From Eutreptiella sp. 'Long Island Sound 2002' (lineage: Eukaryota > Euglenozoa > Euglenophyceae > Eutreptiales > Eutreptiaceae), in contig OZ038383.1 in the NCBI GenBank assembly GCA_964036045.1, forward strand, positions 60,579,725 through 60,643,724: 64,000 bases of DNA. Reading direction: 5' to 3'. Positions 40,468 to 51,659 of the stretch are shown in pieces. The first letter of the stretch is position 1; each line of letters opens with the position of its first letter. Under the pieces are notes generated by a model, which was not told the origin of the DNA, did no database searches, and was given only the letters and a program-made list of their open reading frames with translations. A program made the position numbers and the translations under genes.

Positions 40468-41890
40468 TTAGTCCCCATCGGGTGACATAAGGCTGCTCAG
40501 CTTCCACCCTTGAAAACAATGGCGGATGTTCATTTTAAAACATTCGGTGTAAATGGAGGAAAACTGAATAAAATTACCCCACCTTTGGAGGTGTGCCCCA
40601 TCGTGGCACACCACCCAATGCACCCAAACCGGAACACTCCACCCCAGTGCCCCCCATGCCTTGGTGAATTTTGTAACCATGCATGCATAACGTTGGTGTT
40701 GATCCAGGGGAACAGGACCCACATGGCGCCAAATCTTTTGCATATAGTAACAGGCCTGCAACATGAGGTGCACGACGGCACTGGTTTTGAGCCACCTGTT
40801 GCCCTCCAACCTCACAACATGGGTACAATACATTGCAACAATGCGCACCAACTCGGCATGCAACTCGGGTGTTTCAAAAAAAAGGCGGGAAGCATTAATG
40901 TCGAGAGCGTGTTCCTTCTCTTTCGAGGGAGCACGCATCACTCTCTCAGCCACAGGGATGTGCTTCGCCTCTTGTCAGAGGTTAGAAATGAAATGGGACA
41001 TGGCCCTTAGGGCTCTTGGTGAGCCCCATGTGCGGGCACTGTCCTTGAGATGTTTCCCAATGCCTGTCCCCACCCTTGCACAAGAATGTGCCACATCTCC
41101 AACATTGCGGATGGGAGGGATGCAAGACATAAGCGACCCAATGCGAGGAAGCGCTGGAAAATCTGCAATTGCAAATAAATGGGCTTGGAATTGGTCATAC
41201 TTGAGATTGCAATTCCAACATTTCCCACACGAACCCTACATCATGACTTTCCCATCCCCACTTTTAAAACACAATAATTTGTTGGGAGTTCCCCCAATTT
41301 CTATGCCGCCCTCGGCTTCAAGTTTTTTGACTTGGTCATTTAATTTCTCCACGGCATCTATCCTTTGCATATGGGCCATATCATCCCCCCCTTGGACAGA
41401 TAAGGTGTGATGGTCTTACGCTTGCCATCACGGGGTCCCAATTGCCTGTTGTCCTCATGCAACCCTTCAATGCCCGGATGGAAAGATGGTGCCGCCGCAT
41501 CCATCGGAGTAGGTTAATTGCCTCCTTGTCGGCCACATCCACCTCACCATCTTTTAAAATAATCATGAGGCCTTGGGCATGGGGTCGTAAAAGTGCATCA
41601 TCACCAAGCAATGGTGATGCTGCCGATTGCATCCACAAACGTCTTTGCCGTTGCCCTCTTTCCCCGCAATCCTAATGTAAAAAAAAACAGGGTGGGCCAT
41701 ATGATGTGAAACAAAATAATGTGATGGCGTTGACGTTTGTGGATGCAGATCACATATTGCATAGGGAGTCAATTGCCGGCGATTGATTCCCTCACAAAAT
41801 TCTCTCCAAACAAAGCCCCTTCTCCTTCGGATGGGCATTCGCAAACATAGTGGTTAGAATAATTGCTGCAAAAACATGTTCGAGGCATAT
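40468..41890 (-). pseudogene. DDE-type transposase with CWxC insertion, element J (main part)
   Basis: Minus strand. The first codons are at 54532-54553, on the far side of element H. Reading down from 41890: LEHVFAAIILTTMFANAH, then (after stops and shifts) INLLRWMRRHHLSIRALKG, matching LSMLRMACSMHLSQRALLQ in B. The D1 segment (DAT) appears deleted. D2 is present (SGDGKVMM, followed by TAG), then GKCWNC, GDVAHSCARVGTGIG, FTKAWGALGWSVPVWVHWV and SIYTECFKMNIRHCFQGWK with a candidate Glu. Stop TAA at 40468-40470. Subfamily of B and E. Not functional. Confidence 0.65.
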
Positions 41891-42691
41891 TCGTTTGTCT
41901 ACCGCTCTTGGGGCCGTCGCGCGTCCCCCGTGTCCCCCGTGGGGAAATGTTGGCTCTGGGGGTTTTTGGGGTTGCCGAATCCATTTCCGGGGTTGTTTTT
42001 GTGCCGTTTTGGGGTTTTTAGGGTCAGAGCCACTGTTGGAACTTGGCTCTCGCGTTCTGCGTGTCCCCGGTGTCCCCCTTTCCCGCCCCATGGTGCCTTG
42101 CACGCGTCGCGCCCGTCGCGCGCGTCGTGCACGTCTTTTTTTTTTGCTCTCGGGTTGTTCCTGGGGACGATTGCTCGTCGGGCGCGTTCTGTGTGTTTTG
42201 CAGGGTTTTCTTTTAGGGACAGGGTCCGGCAACACGGAGGGGCGTTGGCTCTCGCGAGACCTGAGGGTTACTGGTAAGCCCTGCAGGGAACGGTAGCCAC
42301 CGGCAAGTATGTTTCCTGTTTAAAAGCGACACCCAAGTGCCAGTGACGTTGTGTAGGCCGCAGTCCCGTAGCACACAAGTAGTCCACAAGGCAAGCCCAG
42401 GGCCACGAAGGCCACGCGGTCTCCCATAGGCCACAAGTTGCACCCACGGCCACGCAGGCCACACCACCAGGCGCCTAAACAGTGCATCGTTGTCATCACC
42501 TTCCGTGGCCTTTTTTTAGATAAAAAAAAGTGATTGGCGGTTGGATTTTGAAAAAGAAGAGAAATACGAGTATCGGTGTGTCCTGTGTGTCTCGCGTGTC
42601 CTGTGTGCTGCCTTTGCACGTGTTCGTGCAATCCATTATTCGTTCCGCATGTCGTGCATGTTCTCCATCGCACTGTTCCTTGTGTCCAGGC
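41891..42691 (+). other. Left non-coding region of element H
   Basis: No gene recognised. GTCCCCCGTG and GCGTTCTGCGTGTCCCCGGTG-type motifs resemble the introns farther on. An acceptor TGTGTCCAG|GC directly precedes the ATG at 42692. It probably contains promoter and 5'UTR intron. Confidence 0.45.
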
Positions 42692-45655
42692 ATGGCGCTG
42701 CCGCTCTACCCGTCATCATACCAAGTCGCTGGGTCACACTTGGAGCAATGCGACCCAATGTCGGCGGCCGACGTCGAGCCTGGCACCGCCGCGGTGATAT
42801 TTCAAATTAAGCAGCAGACAAGTGGGTACCACGTGGGCTGGGTGCAAGCGGTCAAGGACATCAAAGACAAAGGAAGTCGAGGACGGCCTCTACCCGTCGC
42901 AGGCGATCAGCTACGAAATACACACCTGCGAGAACAAGAAGACCGGTGCCAAAGAAAGGCGTATCGAAAACCAAAGGAGCCAAGGAAATTTCGCCATGGC
43001 AATCAACAAGATCAAGAGCGGTTGTTTTTGGGGATTCATCCTAGATGAGGTGTGGGCGCGTTTTGCGCGTCATGTGCGTTGGCTCTGTCTGTGTCCCTGG
43101 GGCCTGTCTGAATGTCGTGCCTGCTATGCGCGCCCCGAGTCCCAGGCTCCCCCACTGTCCCTAGGGACAGGGAAGCGTCGGGCGCGTCGTGCGCCTTCTC
43201 CACCTCCTGTACCCGTGTCCATAGCCGGAGAAGAAGTCGAAGAAAGGGAAAGAGAAGTCAAAGAAGCAAAAGGACAAGCAGAAGGAGAAGGAGCAGACAA
43301 AGAAGAAGAAGAAGGAGGGAAAGGAAAAGAAGACGAGGGGCCAAACTCCAAAGAAGAAGAAGGAGGAAGCGGCGGAGGAAGGGGACGAAGATGATGAAGA
43401 AGAAGAGGATGAGGAGGATGATGAGATTGTACTCCTCAGCAAAAAGGAGGCCAGGGTGGCGTCGGCGAAGGCACAGATGGCCAAGATGACAACGGTGGGG
43501 ACCGGGATGGGGAGGCAGGTGAGGTCAACGTTGTTGGAGAGGGATGACCCCATGTCCCCGGACAGTGGCAAGGGAAGGTCCAAGGTAGGGTCTGACAGCG
43601 AGTCCAGCAGCAGCGGCAGCAGCAGCACCAGCACCAGCGTCAGCAGCAGCAGCAACAGCGGTGACACCGAGCAGGACGAGCCAAGCAAGTTGGCAAAGAC
43701 CAAAAGTGCACTTCGCACTGTCAAATCAGAGGAAGTGGTCGCGCGGCCGAAAAAGCCGCACTTTTACGTGGAGACCTCAGGGCGGCCCCCGCGTGTGTTC
43801 CCTACCAGGGCAACTCGCCAAGAGAAGCATAAGAGCAGCGATGCCCACCAGCGAAGTATCCAAATCCTCGAGGAGTTCTTGCAGGATTACGACAGCAATT
43901 TGGGGCAACTGGTACACCATTACAAGGAGTGTTGTAAGAAGAAGGACCACCATGCAGAAGGTGTGTACGCTCTTCATGTCATTCGTGCTTTCTCTCGACA
44001 TGTACCTGGCCGCCCTGATGTTCGTCGCGCGTGTTTTGCGCGTTTTGTGTGTTGTCTCCCACCTTGTCCCTGGCGCCTTGGCAACGTTCCACGCGTCGCG
44101 CGTGTTCTGCAGCTGACCCTCTTTTTTGTAGAGCGGCAAGATTTAGCGATGGCGGTCACCTTGACGTCGACCGCGGCTCCACATACCATCCAGGCCGTGC
44201 TGGGGTGCGGAACAAAGAATTGTTCCAGTGCAAGCCAGGCCCACGAGTACTTCAAGCAGCAGTTTCCCACCAGTCAACCGGCAAAGGCGGCCGCCTCGTT
44301 GTTGCGGGCCCCGACGCGGTGCACAATAGGTTGTGACATGGCGAGGCCGTACACGGAAGGGCAAGATGTTGGCGGCGTCAAGACGGAAGGCGTGTCGTTG
44401 CGTGCCCCGAGTGCTTCGGCGGCGCGGGAGGCGTTGGGCACAAGGGGCGACAAAAGGAGGCGTGGGGATATGGATACGTGGAGTGGGTTCTGCGGGGAAG
44501 ACCTTATCGACATGTCGTTCGAGAAGATGGCCGACAAATATGAGCGGACCCTGAAGGCGGCCGGGTTGCTCCGCTACATGTTGACGCAGGATGGGGCCGG
44601 CGATGAGACCCTTACAAATCTGGGCAAGACCTGGAGGCTGATGAGTAGCAGCGACTATGACGACTACATGACTTTGAAGCGTCAGAGGGTATGTCACCGC
44701 TGAACGCGCTCTGCATGTCGTACGTGTGGGCTCTCTAGCCGTCCCGGGCGCCCCGCGTCACTGCTACACGCGCTCTGCGCGTCATACGTGTTGTCTCTGC
44801 TCCTGTCCTTGGCGCCCCTCATCAGTGCTGCAGGCGTTCTGCGTGTCATACGTGTCGACTCCTGTTCTACAGACCGCGCAGACGGCGTACTACCCGCAGC
44901 CCTAGCCGTACGACTACTACGGCCAGCCATATGAGTACTACGGTCATCCACCGGTGTATGCCATGTACCCAGCGCAACCCATGTACCACGGGTACGGGTC
45001 TCACCAAGAGGAGCAGCACCCACCCCCCCATGGCATCCCTCCCGCACCGGAGGTTGACGAGGGAGGGAAGTAGACTTCCCGCTCAAGAAGGACGAGGACG
45101 AGGCGGAGCCGTACGGGGGCGCGCCAGAGCCGGAGGCCAAACCGGAGGAAAAGCCGGAGGCGGAAAAGGAGGCGGTGCTGCACGGGGGTGCACCGGAGCC
45201 GGAGGCTAAGCCGGAGGACCAGCAGCAGCCCGCAGATCCCCGCGAACCGCCCCCAGCCCGTGGACAACCGTTGTTGACGCAAAAGGGTCCGGAAGACGAT
45301 GTGGCCACTGGTGGTGGAACGGGGTGCGGGTGTGTTCCGTCCCATGCGTTATAGCCGTCCCGCATGTCCGGCTCTGATGTGGCTCTGGGGAAAGGCGGCA
45401 GTGCCCTGCGCGTTCTGCGCGTTTCGCGCGTCGGCTTTATGCGTGTCCCTGGGGACCTCCGGCGCGGCCTGCATGTTTCACGTGTACTGCAGAATAGGCG
45501 TCTGAGGTTCCGTATGAAGATGACGAAGAATGGGACGCGGATGCGGTGCTCGGGAGACAGACAACGCAGCCAGCAAGGGCGTTTACTCCGTGGGACGCAC
45601 TAGGCATCAAACCACACTCACAACCGGTACAACAGCACTGACAGGGATAAGGTCA
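42692..45655 (+). pseudogene. Multi-exon accessory protein of piggyBac element H
   Basis: Exon 1 encodes MALPLYPSSYQVAG and VIFQIKQQTSGYHVGWVQ, aligning with G but without its intron; a shift near 42875 is needed to reach NKIKSGCFWGFILDE. Introns are 43050-43224, 43961-44131 (phase 1) and 44689-44872. Exon 2 (43225-43960) is Lys/Glu-rich, then a Ser run (43600-43660), RPKKPHFYVETSGRPPRVFP and IQILEEFLQDYDSNLGQLVHHY (cut). Exon 3 has CGEDLIDMSFEKMADKYERT, then a Tyr/Pro-rich exon (YDYYGQPYEYYGHPP) with a TAG at 44902-44904. Acidic PEPEAKPEEKPE repeats follow. The last exon EVPYEDDEEWDADAVLG ends near 45655. Function unknown; counterpart of the G gene. Confidence 0.5.
44689..44872 (+). other. 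Intron built of about three ~64-bp tandem units
   Basis: GTATGTCACC to TTCTACAG. Each unit starts GC.CTCTGC.TGTC.TACGTGT; two complete units and one partial. Confidence 0.7.
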
Positions 45656-46509
45656 TTGACAAGGAATGGGAGTGGGAGGACGTGCGGAACGCGGCCGACA
45701 CGCGCATCGTCCCCGGGGACAAGTTCGGAGACAGCGTGCAGAACGCGCCTAGCGTTAGTGCGGACCAGGGACCAGCCTAGGGACAGCGTGGAGGGGGAGG
45801 GAGCAAAACGGGGACAGTGGACAATGGTCACTGGGCAGTGGGCAGCGCACACCAGCGGTGTGCTGGTACCCGCTGCAGTGTGCATTTTGGAGCGGGTGGC
45901 TGCCGCGCTGTGAGGCCCTGCCTGGTTGGGGGCCCAGGCCGCACAACAACCCATCTCCTCCATCAACAACCCCCTGTTGTGGGCATCCCCCAGCGAGGAA
46001 GGCCGGCCCTCGCGGGCGGGGTGGGGCTGAGTGGTGCGGTGGTTACCTGGGAAGCGGTGCATGCTGTGGCGGGGAAGGCCGGCGTTGGGGCAGCGGGCCC
46101 AAGAGGGGGACAGCGGGCGGCAGCGGCAGCGGGGGAGGAGGAATGGAAGGAGAGAAGGAAAGTTAAAGGGAGGTAAGGAGGTAAGGGAAACCAGCGCTCC
46201 GTGAGTCAGTCCTGGACGCGTGGACTTGTGATTGGTCTCGCGAGGCCTTGGTAGCTGGGGTAGCTTCCCCTTGGGGAGTGGCGGAGCAATGTACCTACAC
46301 ACATATATATTTGCGGTACTTTTTTGTCACAGTTAGTGTGCAGAAAGGCACACGACGCGCCCGACGCCCGCGACGCTCTGTGCGGCCCCAGGGACAGCAT
46401 GGGGGGCATCATGTAGAACGGGCAGAACGTTGTTGTGGCACCAGGGACAAGTCTGGAGACAACGTGCACGACATGCAGAACGCATGCATCCTTTGTTAAA
46501 AGCTCACAC
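45656..46509. other. Spacer of element H with inverted intron-like sequence
   Basis: No gene. 46345-46500, read on the minus strand, has the same features as the introns of this element (GCGTTCTGCATGTCGTGCACG, cut, and TGTCCCTGGTGCC, TGTCCCTGGGGCC), so an intron-type sequence lies here in reverse. Confidence 0.5.
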
Positions 46510-46674
46510 ATGCCCTCATTGGACCATCTTTCTGAGGGGCCGCTCCCACGTTCCCGGTGCAAAAGTGATCTTTTGCAGCCCATACTACCCGGGGTCTCAA
46601 GACTGGATGGATTCAACATCGATGAGGTTTGAGACTACTTGCTGAAGCCAATCACCGGGCTGCAATGCGCCATC
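46510..46674 (+). pseudogene. piggyBac-type transposase, element H, part 1
   Basis: ATG 46510 (MPSLDHLSEGPLPRSRC) leads to LDGFNIDEV-stop-DYLLKPITGLQCAI, aligning with LDTDGIWDYMMKPIVDAQEAI in G (cut here). The TGA at 46630-46632 replaces Trp. The coding sequence is cut after GCCATC by the retrotransposon and resumes CTCGTTGCAGAACAC at 52821; the join encodes AILVAEHQQQLIP against AILRAREREDLIP in G. Confidence 0.85.
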
Positions 46675-46743
46675 TCACGGAGCTTGTCACCGTTGGTTTA
46701 CCTCCCCCTCTTCCCCTCTCAGGCAGTGTGTTTTTACTTTCTG
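46675..46743 (+). repeat. Split direct repeat A1
   Basis: Starts TCACGGAGCTTGTCACCG, ends TTTTTACTTTCTG; 68 of 69 bases identical to A2. Confidence 0.9.
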
Positions 46744-47063
46744 TTTTTTGTACCATGAACCTTTTCACCCTCAACAAGTCGGCCAACCCCCGAAGGATTG
46801 GGACAATCGCGTCGTGGAGCCGTCGGTTGGACCGTCCCCTTCTTCGCAGAAGAATCCCGACCTGGAGGCCTTGGTGCGGTAACAGGCACCATAATTGGAG
46901 GGCCTTCGCAGGAGGCTCGAGAAGGCGGAGCGCCTCACCCAAGACGCCACGGCTCACGACGGAGGCCTTGGCGGAGTTCCGTGGCCGTGAGCGCCTGGCC
47001 GGGTGGATGAAGCAAACCGTGGAGTCCCTGGAGCAGCACGTGCAGCACGTGCCTTGAGCAGAC

Positions 47064-47399
47064 ATGGAGGGCACCGAGGACCTGACTCCCGGGGAGGTTC
47101 TGGCGAACCGTGTCTTGGACACCCTATGGGACAGCCACAAGGCGTATGAAGGACGACAACGAGCCCGCGAAGATGCTGAATCAGCCGAGGGCAAGCAGCT
47201 GGATGCCCTCGAGTGGTCTCAGGCCTCCGCCCACCCAACGGATTCGTTTCGGTGGCGCGGGGTTCGGTTCGTGCGTGAGGGAGGCGTCCTCAAATGGGTT
47301 CATGCCTCGGGACGGAAAGTCCCTGTGTCCGCCCCTGCGCCGGGGGAATGCCGCCGCTGCAAGGCCCACAGCCCCGAGACCACTACCCCCAAGCACTAG
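47064..47399 (+). CDS. Gag-like small protein of the YR retrotransposon
   Basis: A 111-codon frame: MEGTEDLTPGEVLANRVLD, a helical region with DNA-binding-like charge (YEGRQRARED), FRWRGVRFVREGGVLKW and ECRRCKAHSPE at the end. The region 46755-47057 upstream has further open frames in two phases, none convincing. Position 5' of the recombinase suggests a gag-type or accessory role; family not recognised. Confidence 0.4.
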   Translation: MEGTEDLTPGEVLANRVLDTLWDSHKAYEGRQRAREDAESAEGKQLDALEWSQASAHPTDSFRWRGVRFVREGGVLKWVHASGRKVPVSAPAPGECRRCKAHSPETTTPKH

Positions 47400-47486
47400 C
47401 ACTTTCAGTACCCACACTAGGCCTGACTGGACGACCCTGCTGGGGGTGGGTGGGGCAGTCGGTGGGCGGCCCTATGCTCGCGGGCA

Positions 47487-48410
47487 GTGCCCGCGGCGAT
47501 TGCCCCGGGAGTTGCGTCCGGGTTTGTTGCCAGCTTTGCAGGCTTGGCATCCGCTTGGGGGCGACGGGCGAAATCGGACGAGCGGGCCTACCCTCGAGTG
47601 GCGGCCATGCATTCGTGGAAGCAGCACACAAGGCAGCGGTATGGGTCGGCTATCCACCAGCTGGCGGAGTTCGAAGCATGCATCCCGGCCAGGCCCCTGC
47701 CAGAAATCCTCTCCCTCTGCATGGCGGAGCGTGCAGCCGATGGCCACTCTGCATCCGGGTTGCGCGGACTGGCGTCTGCCGTCCGCGCGGCGGAGGATTT
47801 CGCATTGGTCCCCCGGGTTGTGGCGGCCCTCCACTGGCGCATTGCAAAGGCGGGAAGAGGCCCCGGCCAGCAGGCGTACGTGTCGCCTCGAGCCCTTGTG
47901 CACATCTGGAATGCGGCCACCGCGCCGGACGATCGGGCGGTCGCGGCGCTGGCGGCCCCGTCGCGGACGATGTGGCTCCGGGTTGGAGAGGCCGCCTCCA
48001 TCCGGTGCTGTGACGTTGACCGCAATGAGGGCCTCAGGTTCTACAGCACCAAGGTGGGAGAGCCCGGATGGGTCCGTCGAACGGCCGCAGCTTACGCAAG
48101 ATCCTGGATGGAATTCCTCCGAATCTACTGCCAAGCTAAGGGGAAGCAGCCTGAAGAGCCCGTTTTCGAGGGAGGGGTCCCCTTCCTCGAGGACGCCATC
48201 GGCCGCCTGCTCCGCGACACCAAGTGGGTTGATGCTCGCTGGCATGCCCTCAGAAGGGGAGGTTCCGCGGCATGCTGGGTACACAATTCCGCCGCCTAGT
48301 ACTTCCTCTTCTGGGGGCGGTGGGCTGGCTTGCGTACCGCCATGGGTTACGCCCCGGGCTTTCGAGATCCGGAGGTGGTGGGCGATCTCCTGCTGCCGTC
48401 ATGTTAAGGA
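47487..48410 (+). pseudogene. Tyrosine recombinase of the YR retrotransposon
   Basis: The N-terminal SAM-like helical domain has WKQHTRQRYGSAIHQLAEFE. The catalytic core has Arg I in TMWLRVGEAASIRCCDVD, a candidate Lys in FYSTKVGE, and HALRRGGSAACW (His and Arg II). An in-frame TAG at 48297-48299 interrupts before YFLFWGRWAGLRTAMGY, where the Tyr nucleophile is expected. The stop stands where a Gln would fit. It would integrate the circular cDNA without target duplication, as the boundaries show. Confidence 0.75.
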
Positions 48411-48423
48411 GGCTGTGGGTCTG

Positions 48424-49155
48424 GGCCCACGCGGTACGCTGCTACCTGCGGCTCTGTGGGGTATGGCTATGTACGACCTCTCACGGTTTGCGGAGCCTCC
48501 AATGGACCCGCCGCACCCGGGCCCACAGCCTCTTCTTGGGCCTACCGGAAGTACTCTGGTGGAGGACGTTTGGGAAGAGCATAGCGTCCGTGCCGCTGCC
48601 GTCGACTGCCCCCAGCCGTGCCCATCCCTAGCCGTCCCAGGACCTCCATCGGAGCCACGACCAACTTCCCCTTCCCCGGCCTGCGCCCAGTCCGCCCCCC
48701 CCGGGCTGCCCCGTGACGTCATCGTCCTGTCCGACTCTGACTCGGATGCGGATGTTGGAGATGGATCGGGAGTTCGTAGAGTTAAGGAGTGTGTGTCGAA
48801 CATGGGGAGCGTCGCTGCTTCGGCGGATGCCTTCAGGGTTGGCGCGCCCGGTGCTGGGGGGGTGGGGTCACGCAAACGACCGCGGGATCCGGGATCACGG
48901 CGACAGCAGTACGCCCCCCCCCCTCCCCCTATCCAGCAGTACCGTGTGCCTTCCCCGTCCCGGGTGGGTGGCTCCGATGCGGTTGCCCCGACCGTTAGGC
49001 CGCAGCGCCTTGTACCCAGGAGGCGGGGTCGCGAGGTTACGGAGTGTCCGCCCCGTAAGCGGCCCGCAGTGGGTCAGGGTCTTGCCCCCAGTCGTGGGAT
49101 TTCCGCCACCTCCGGTGGGAGCCGGGGGGGGGGCGTTGGCGCCCGATCTTCATAG
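48424..49155 (+). CDS. Pro-rich region with SUMO-interacting-like motif, YR retrotransposon
   Basis: In a different frame from the recombinase and the reverse transcriptase: MYDLSRFAEPPMDPPHPGP, then DVIVLSDSDSDADVGDG (hydrophobic core followed by Ser/Asp, the usual SUMO-interacting layout), and a basic SRKRPRDPGSRRQ tail. The frame overlaps the 5' part of the reverse-transcriptase frame (open from 48713), so which is translated is uncertain. Confidence 0.35.
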   Translation, partial: GPRGTLLPAALWGMAMYDLSRFAEPPMDPPHPGPQPLLGPTGSTLVEDVWEEHSVRAAAVDCPQPCPSLAVPGPPSEPRPTSPSPACAQSAPPGLPRDVIVLSDSDSDADVGDGSGVRRVKECVSNMGSVAASADAFRVGAPGAGGVGSRKRPRDPGSRRQQYAPPPPPIQQYRVPSPSRVGGSDAVAPTVRPQRLVPRRRGREVTECPPRKRPAVGQGLAPSRGISATSGGSRGGGVGARSS

Positions 49156-51412
49156 TGTGCCCGTGCCACCCGCGAGGTCCGTGGAGGGGGCGGGGTCGTC
49201 TGCGCGTGGGCGGTTGGGCGCCGTGGCTGTCGGCTGCGACGCGTCTAACGCCGCGCCCTCCGCCCCCGCCCGGGCCGCACGTGATGGCAGGGCGAGATTA
49301 TGGGCGGTGCGCAAGTTGGTTGAGGGTGGCGGACGGTGGGCATGGCGGTGGCGGTTGGCAGTCGCAGGGGATCAGCCGTCGGAGCAGGCGGTGGATGTGG
49401 GGCACCCCCCGCGGGGGTTGGGTAACTCATATGCCTGGCGGCCGCCTGGGGAGACGTCCACGACAGTGGAGGAGTTGCGGACGCATGGGACGGTGGTTTT
49501 GGCAGGAGTAGAGGGCCCGGGTGTGTGGGGGGGGGATGGGTTGGTCGGTGGCTCCCCCCCCGGCCTACCGGGCCCGGAGTTCCCTAGGGACGGCGGCGAT
49601 CCGCCGGTTGTCCCGCGGTTCCTAATGGTACTGCCCCTGTATGCCCGGGTGCTCGCCCTGTTGTCGGGGTCGGCGTGCTGGCTGCAGCGCAAGTTGTCAG
49701 CGCCAGGGCCTTTACCTTTGCAGCGGATTGAGTTGTTTGTGGATAGGGTTTTCCGGGTGGCTGAGGACTTCGCCCTGGGTTCTGCACTGGATGTGATTTG
49801 TCTGGCACTGTGCGAGTTTGCCGAACCGGCATGGGAGGCGTTGCTTCACTTGAATACGTTGCCCAAGCCGTCGCTGGCGGCGGTGGTCCCGGAGGTGGTC
49901 CAGCGCGGGCTGGGGGCCGTGGGGTTGTACCGGATCCCCGATGGTTTGTGGAGGGAGGTCGTGCCGGCCGACTTTTTGGAGTCCGCGGCGGGTTATGACG
50001 TGGAGCGAGATCCGCAGGGCGGGGCGGGTCGGGTGTCGGGGTTGGTCGGTCAGTTTTTTGCCGCTGTTGAGCATCTGGGCATTTTCAGGGAGCTCCCTGA
50101 CGGTACTACACCGTCGGTTTTTCCTTTCATTATCCCTAAGTCGTCCCGCAAGGTCAGCCTTATACTGTCTTGCGTGGGGTTGAATGAGGAGTCCCCGGAT
50201 CCCCCCCATTTTGCCTTACCCTCCTGGGAGGGTATTTGCCGACTGTTAAACCAGACACCGCCCGGGCAGCGACTATATGCCACACATATAGACCTGACCA
50301 ACGCCTTTTGGAGTTTTGTCCTGCCGGAGGGCGTAGACACGGCTTTCCGGGCTAGGATACGGCCGGGAGGACCGGTAGTGGGGGCGACACGATTGCCTTT
50401 TGGCTGGAAGTTTTCGCCATACCTCTGCCAGCGCATCCTGGGGGACTTGTTGCGACTACACATCCCACGGAGTGTGGAGTTACTGCATTACTTGGACGAC
50501 TTCGTCCTAGTTTCGGCCGATCTTCCCTTGCTACACGGCGCCACCCAAGAGTGTGTGCGTTTGATGGTTGAGAATGAATTTATCGTCTCTGATAAGTCCA
50601 CTTTGGAACCGGTGCAACATCTGTTTGTTCTGGGAAAGTTTTTGGACTTACAGCGCCGTATGGTTTATAGCCACAGACGCGCGTGGTTGCAGATTTTGGC
50701 TGCGTGGTGAAGGTTGGCGGTATCCCCCATGCCCAGCCCCAAGCTGATGGAGAAATCGCTGGGCATCCTCCAGTGGCACATCCGGCCGCGGTTGACCTCC
50801 GCGCCCTTGCTGGCGGGCGCGTATTGTTGGGTCCGGTGGGGGGACCGTGACAGGACCGTGCCTGTAAAGATCCTGCATGCGTTGGCCTCTACTTTGTGCT
50901 TGTGTGCTGAACCTTATAGGGCTTTGCCTTGGGAGAGGGCGCGGCAGTTTGTTTCGCTTTCCCGACCCCCTGTACCTGAACTTTTTCAACGCCTCAGGCC
51001 ATGGTGCTAGTGCGTGGACGCGGCGTGGGACCTGTTTTCGTACAGGGTGGGGGGGTTTTCGCCGCAGCTGGGAGCCCGATCATGGGTGGTACCCGTAGCG
51101 CGTCACACACAACAGACGGCGGAGTTGGCGGGGTTATGCTGGGCGGTGCGGCTCGCCTTACGTTTGCGGTGGGATTGTTTGCTGTTAGTGACAGACAGTG
51201 AGGTGGCGTCTGCCCAGCTTGTTCAGCTGAAGGCATCCACTTGGTTGAAGATCCAGCATGCACTGTTGCGTTCGGTGTCGCGCCGGTTATGTGTTTCCAA
51301 ACTGCAGGTTTATGTCGTGTGGTGCCCATCCCATTTGCAACCCGGTGATCCTTTGAGTAGGATGCAGTCAAATTTCCACGGTCGTCTTGCTCGGGCGGAG
51401 GTAGCGTCCTAG
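49156..51412 (+). pseudogene. Reverse transcriptase-RNase H of the YR retrotransposon
   Basis: One frame with two stops (TGA 50708-50710, TAG 51008-51010). RT blocks: VFPFIIPKSSRKVSLILS, ATHIDLTNAFWSFVLPEG (first catalytic Asp), TRLPFGWKFSPYLCQRIL, LLHYLDDFVLVSADLP (YxDD) and KSTLEPVQHLFVLGKFLD. A connection region LMEKSLGILQWHIRP follows. RNase H has CVDAAWDLF (Asp), QQTAELAGLCWAV (Glu), LLVTDSEVASAQ (Asp) and VVWCPSHLQPGDPLSR. The block order fits DIRS/Ngaro-type RT-RH. Upstream sequence (48713-49155) is open in the same frame, so the true start is not fixed. Confidence 0.8.
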
Positions 51413-51659
51413 AGTCGGTGGGGAGAGCTGCTGCGTTTGTTGCACAAGTGCCGGTTTGTGGGCGGCGTGGTGCTGTAGTGTGGTTTACGGCGGGTGAGCT
51501 TTGCTCCTGTGCTATGCACTGCAGTGTTTTTATACGAGGTATGCCTCGGCATAACCGACACCACCGGCGCCCGCGCCAGCATCGGGGAGGCGTGCTACAT
51601 CGCCGCTTAGTTGAGGCGGTGGGGCGGCGGCGGCTGCGGGCACAGCGGCAGGCGGGTAC

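Noticed and set aside
47110-48423. 681-codon plus-strand frame overlapping the tyrosine recombinase
   Set aside because: Its first two thirds are a shadow of the recombinase frame; only the part after about 48424 was kept, with low confidence.
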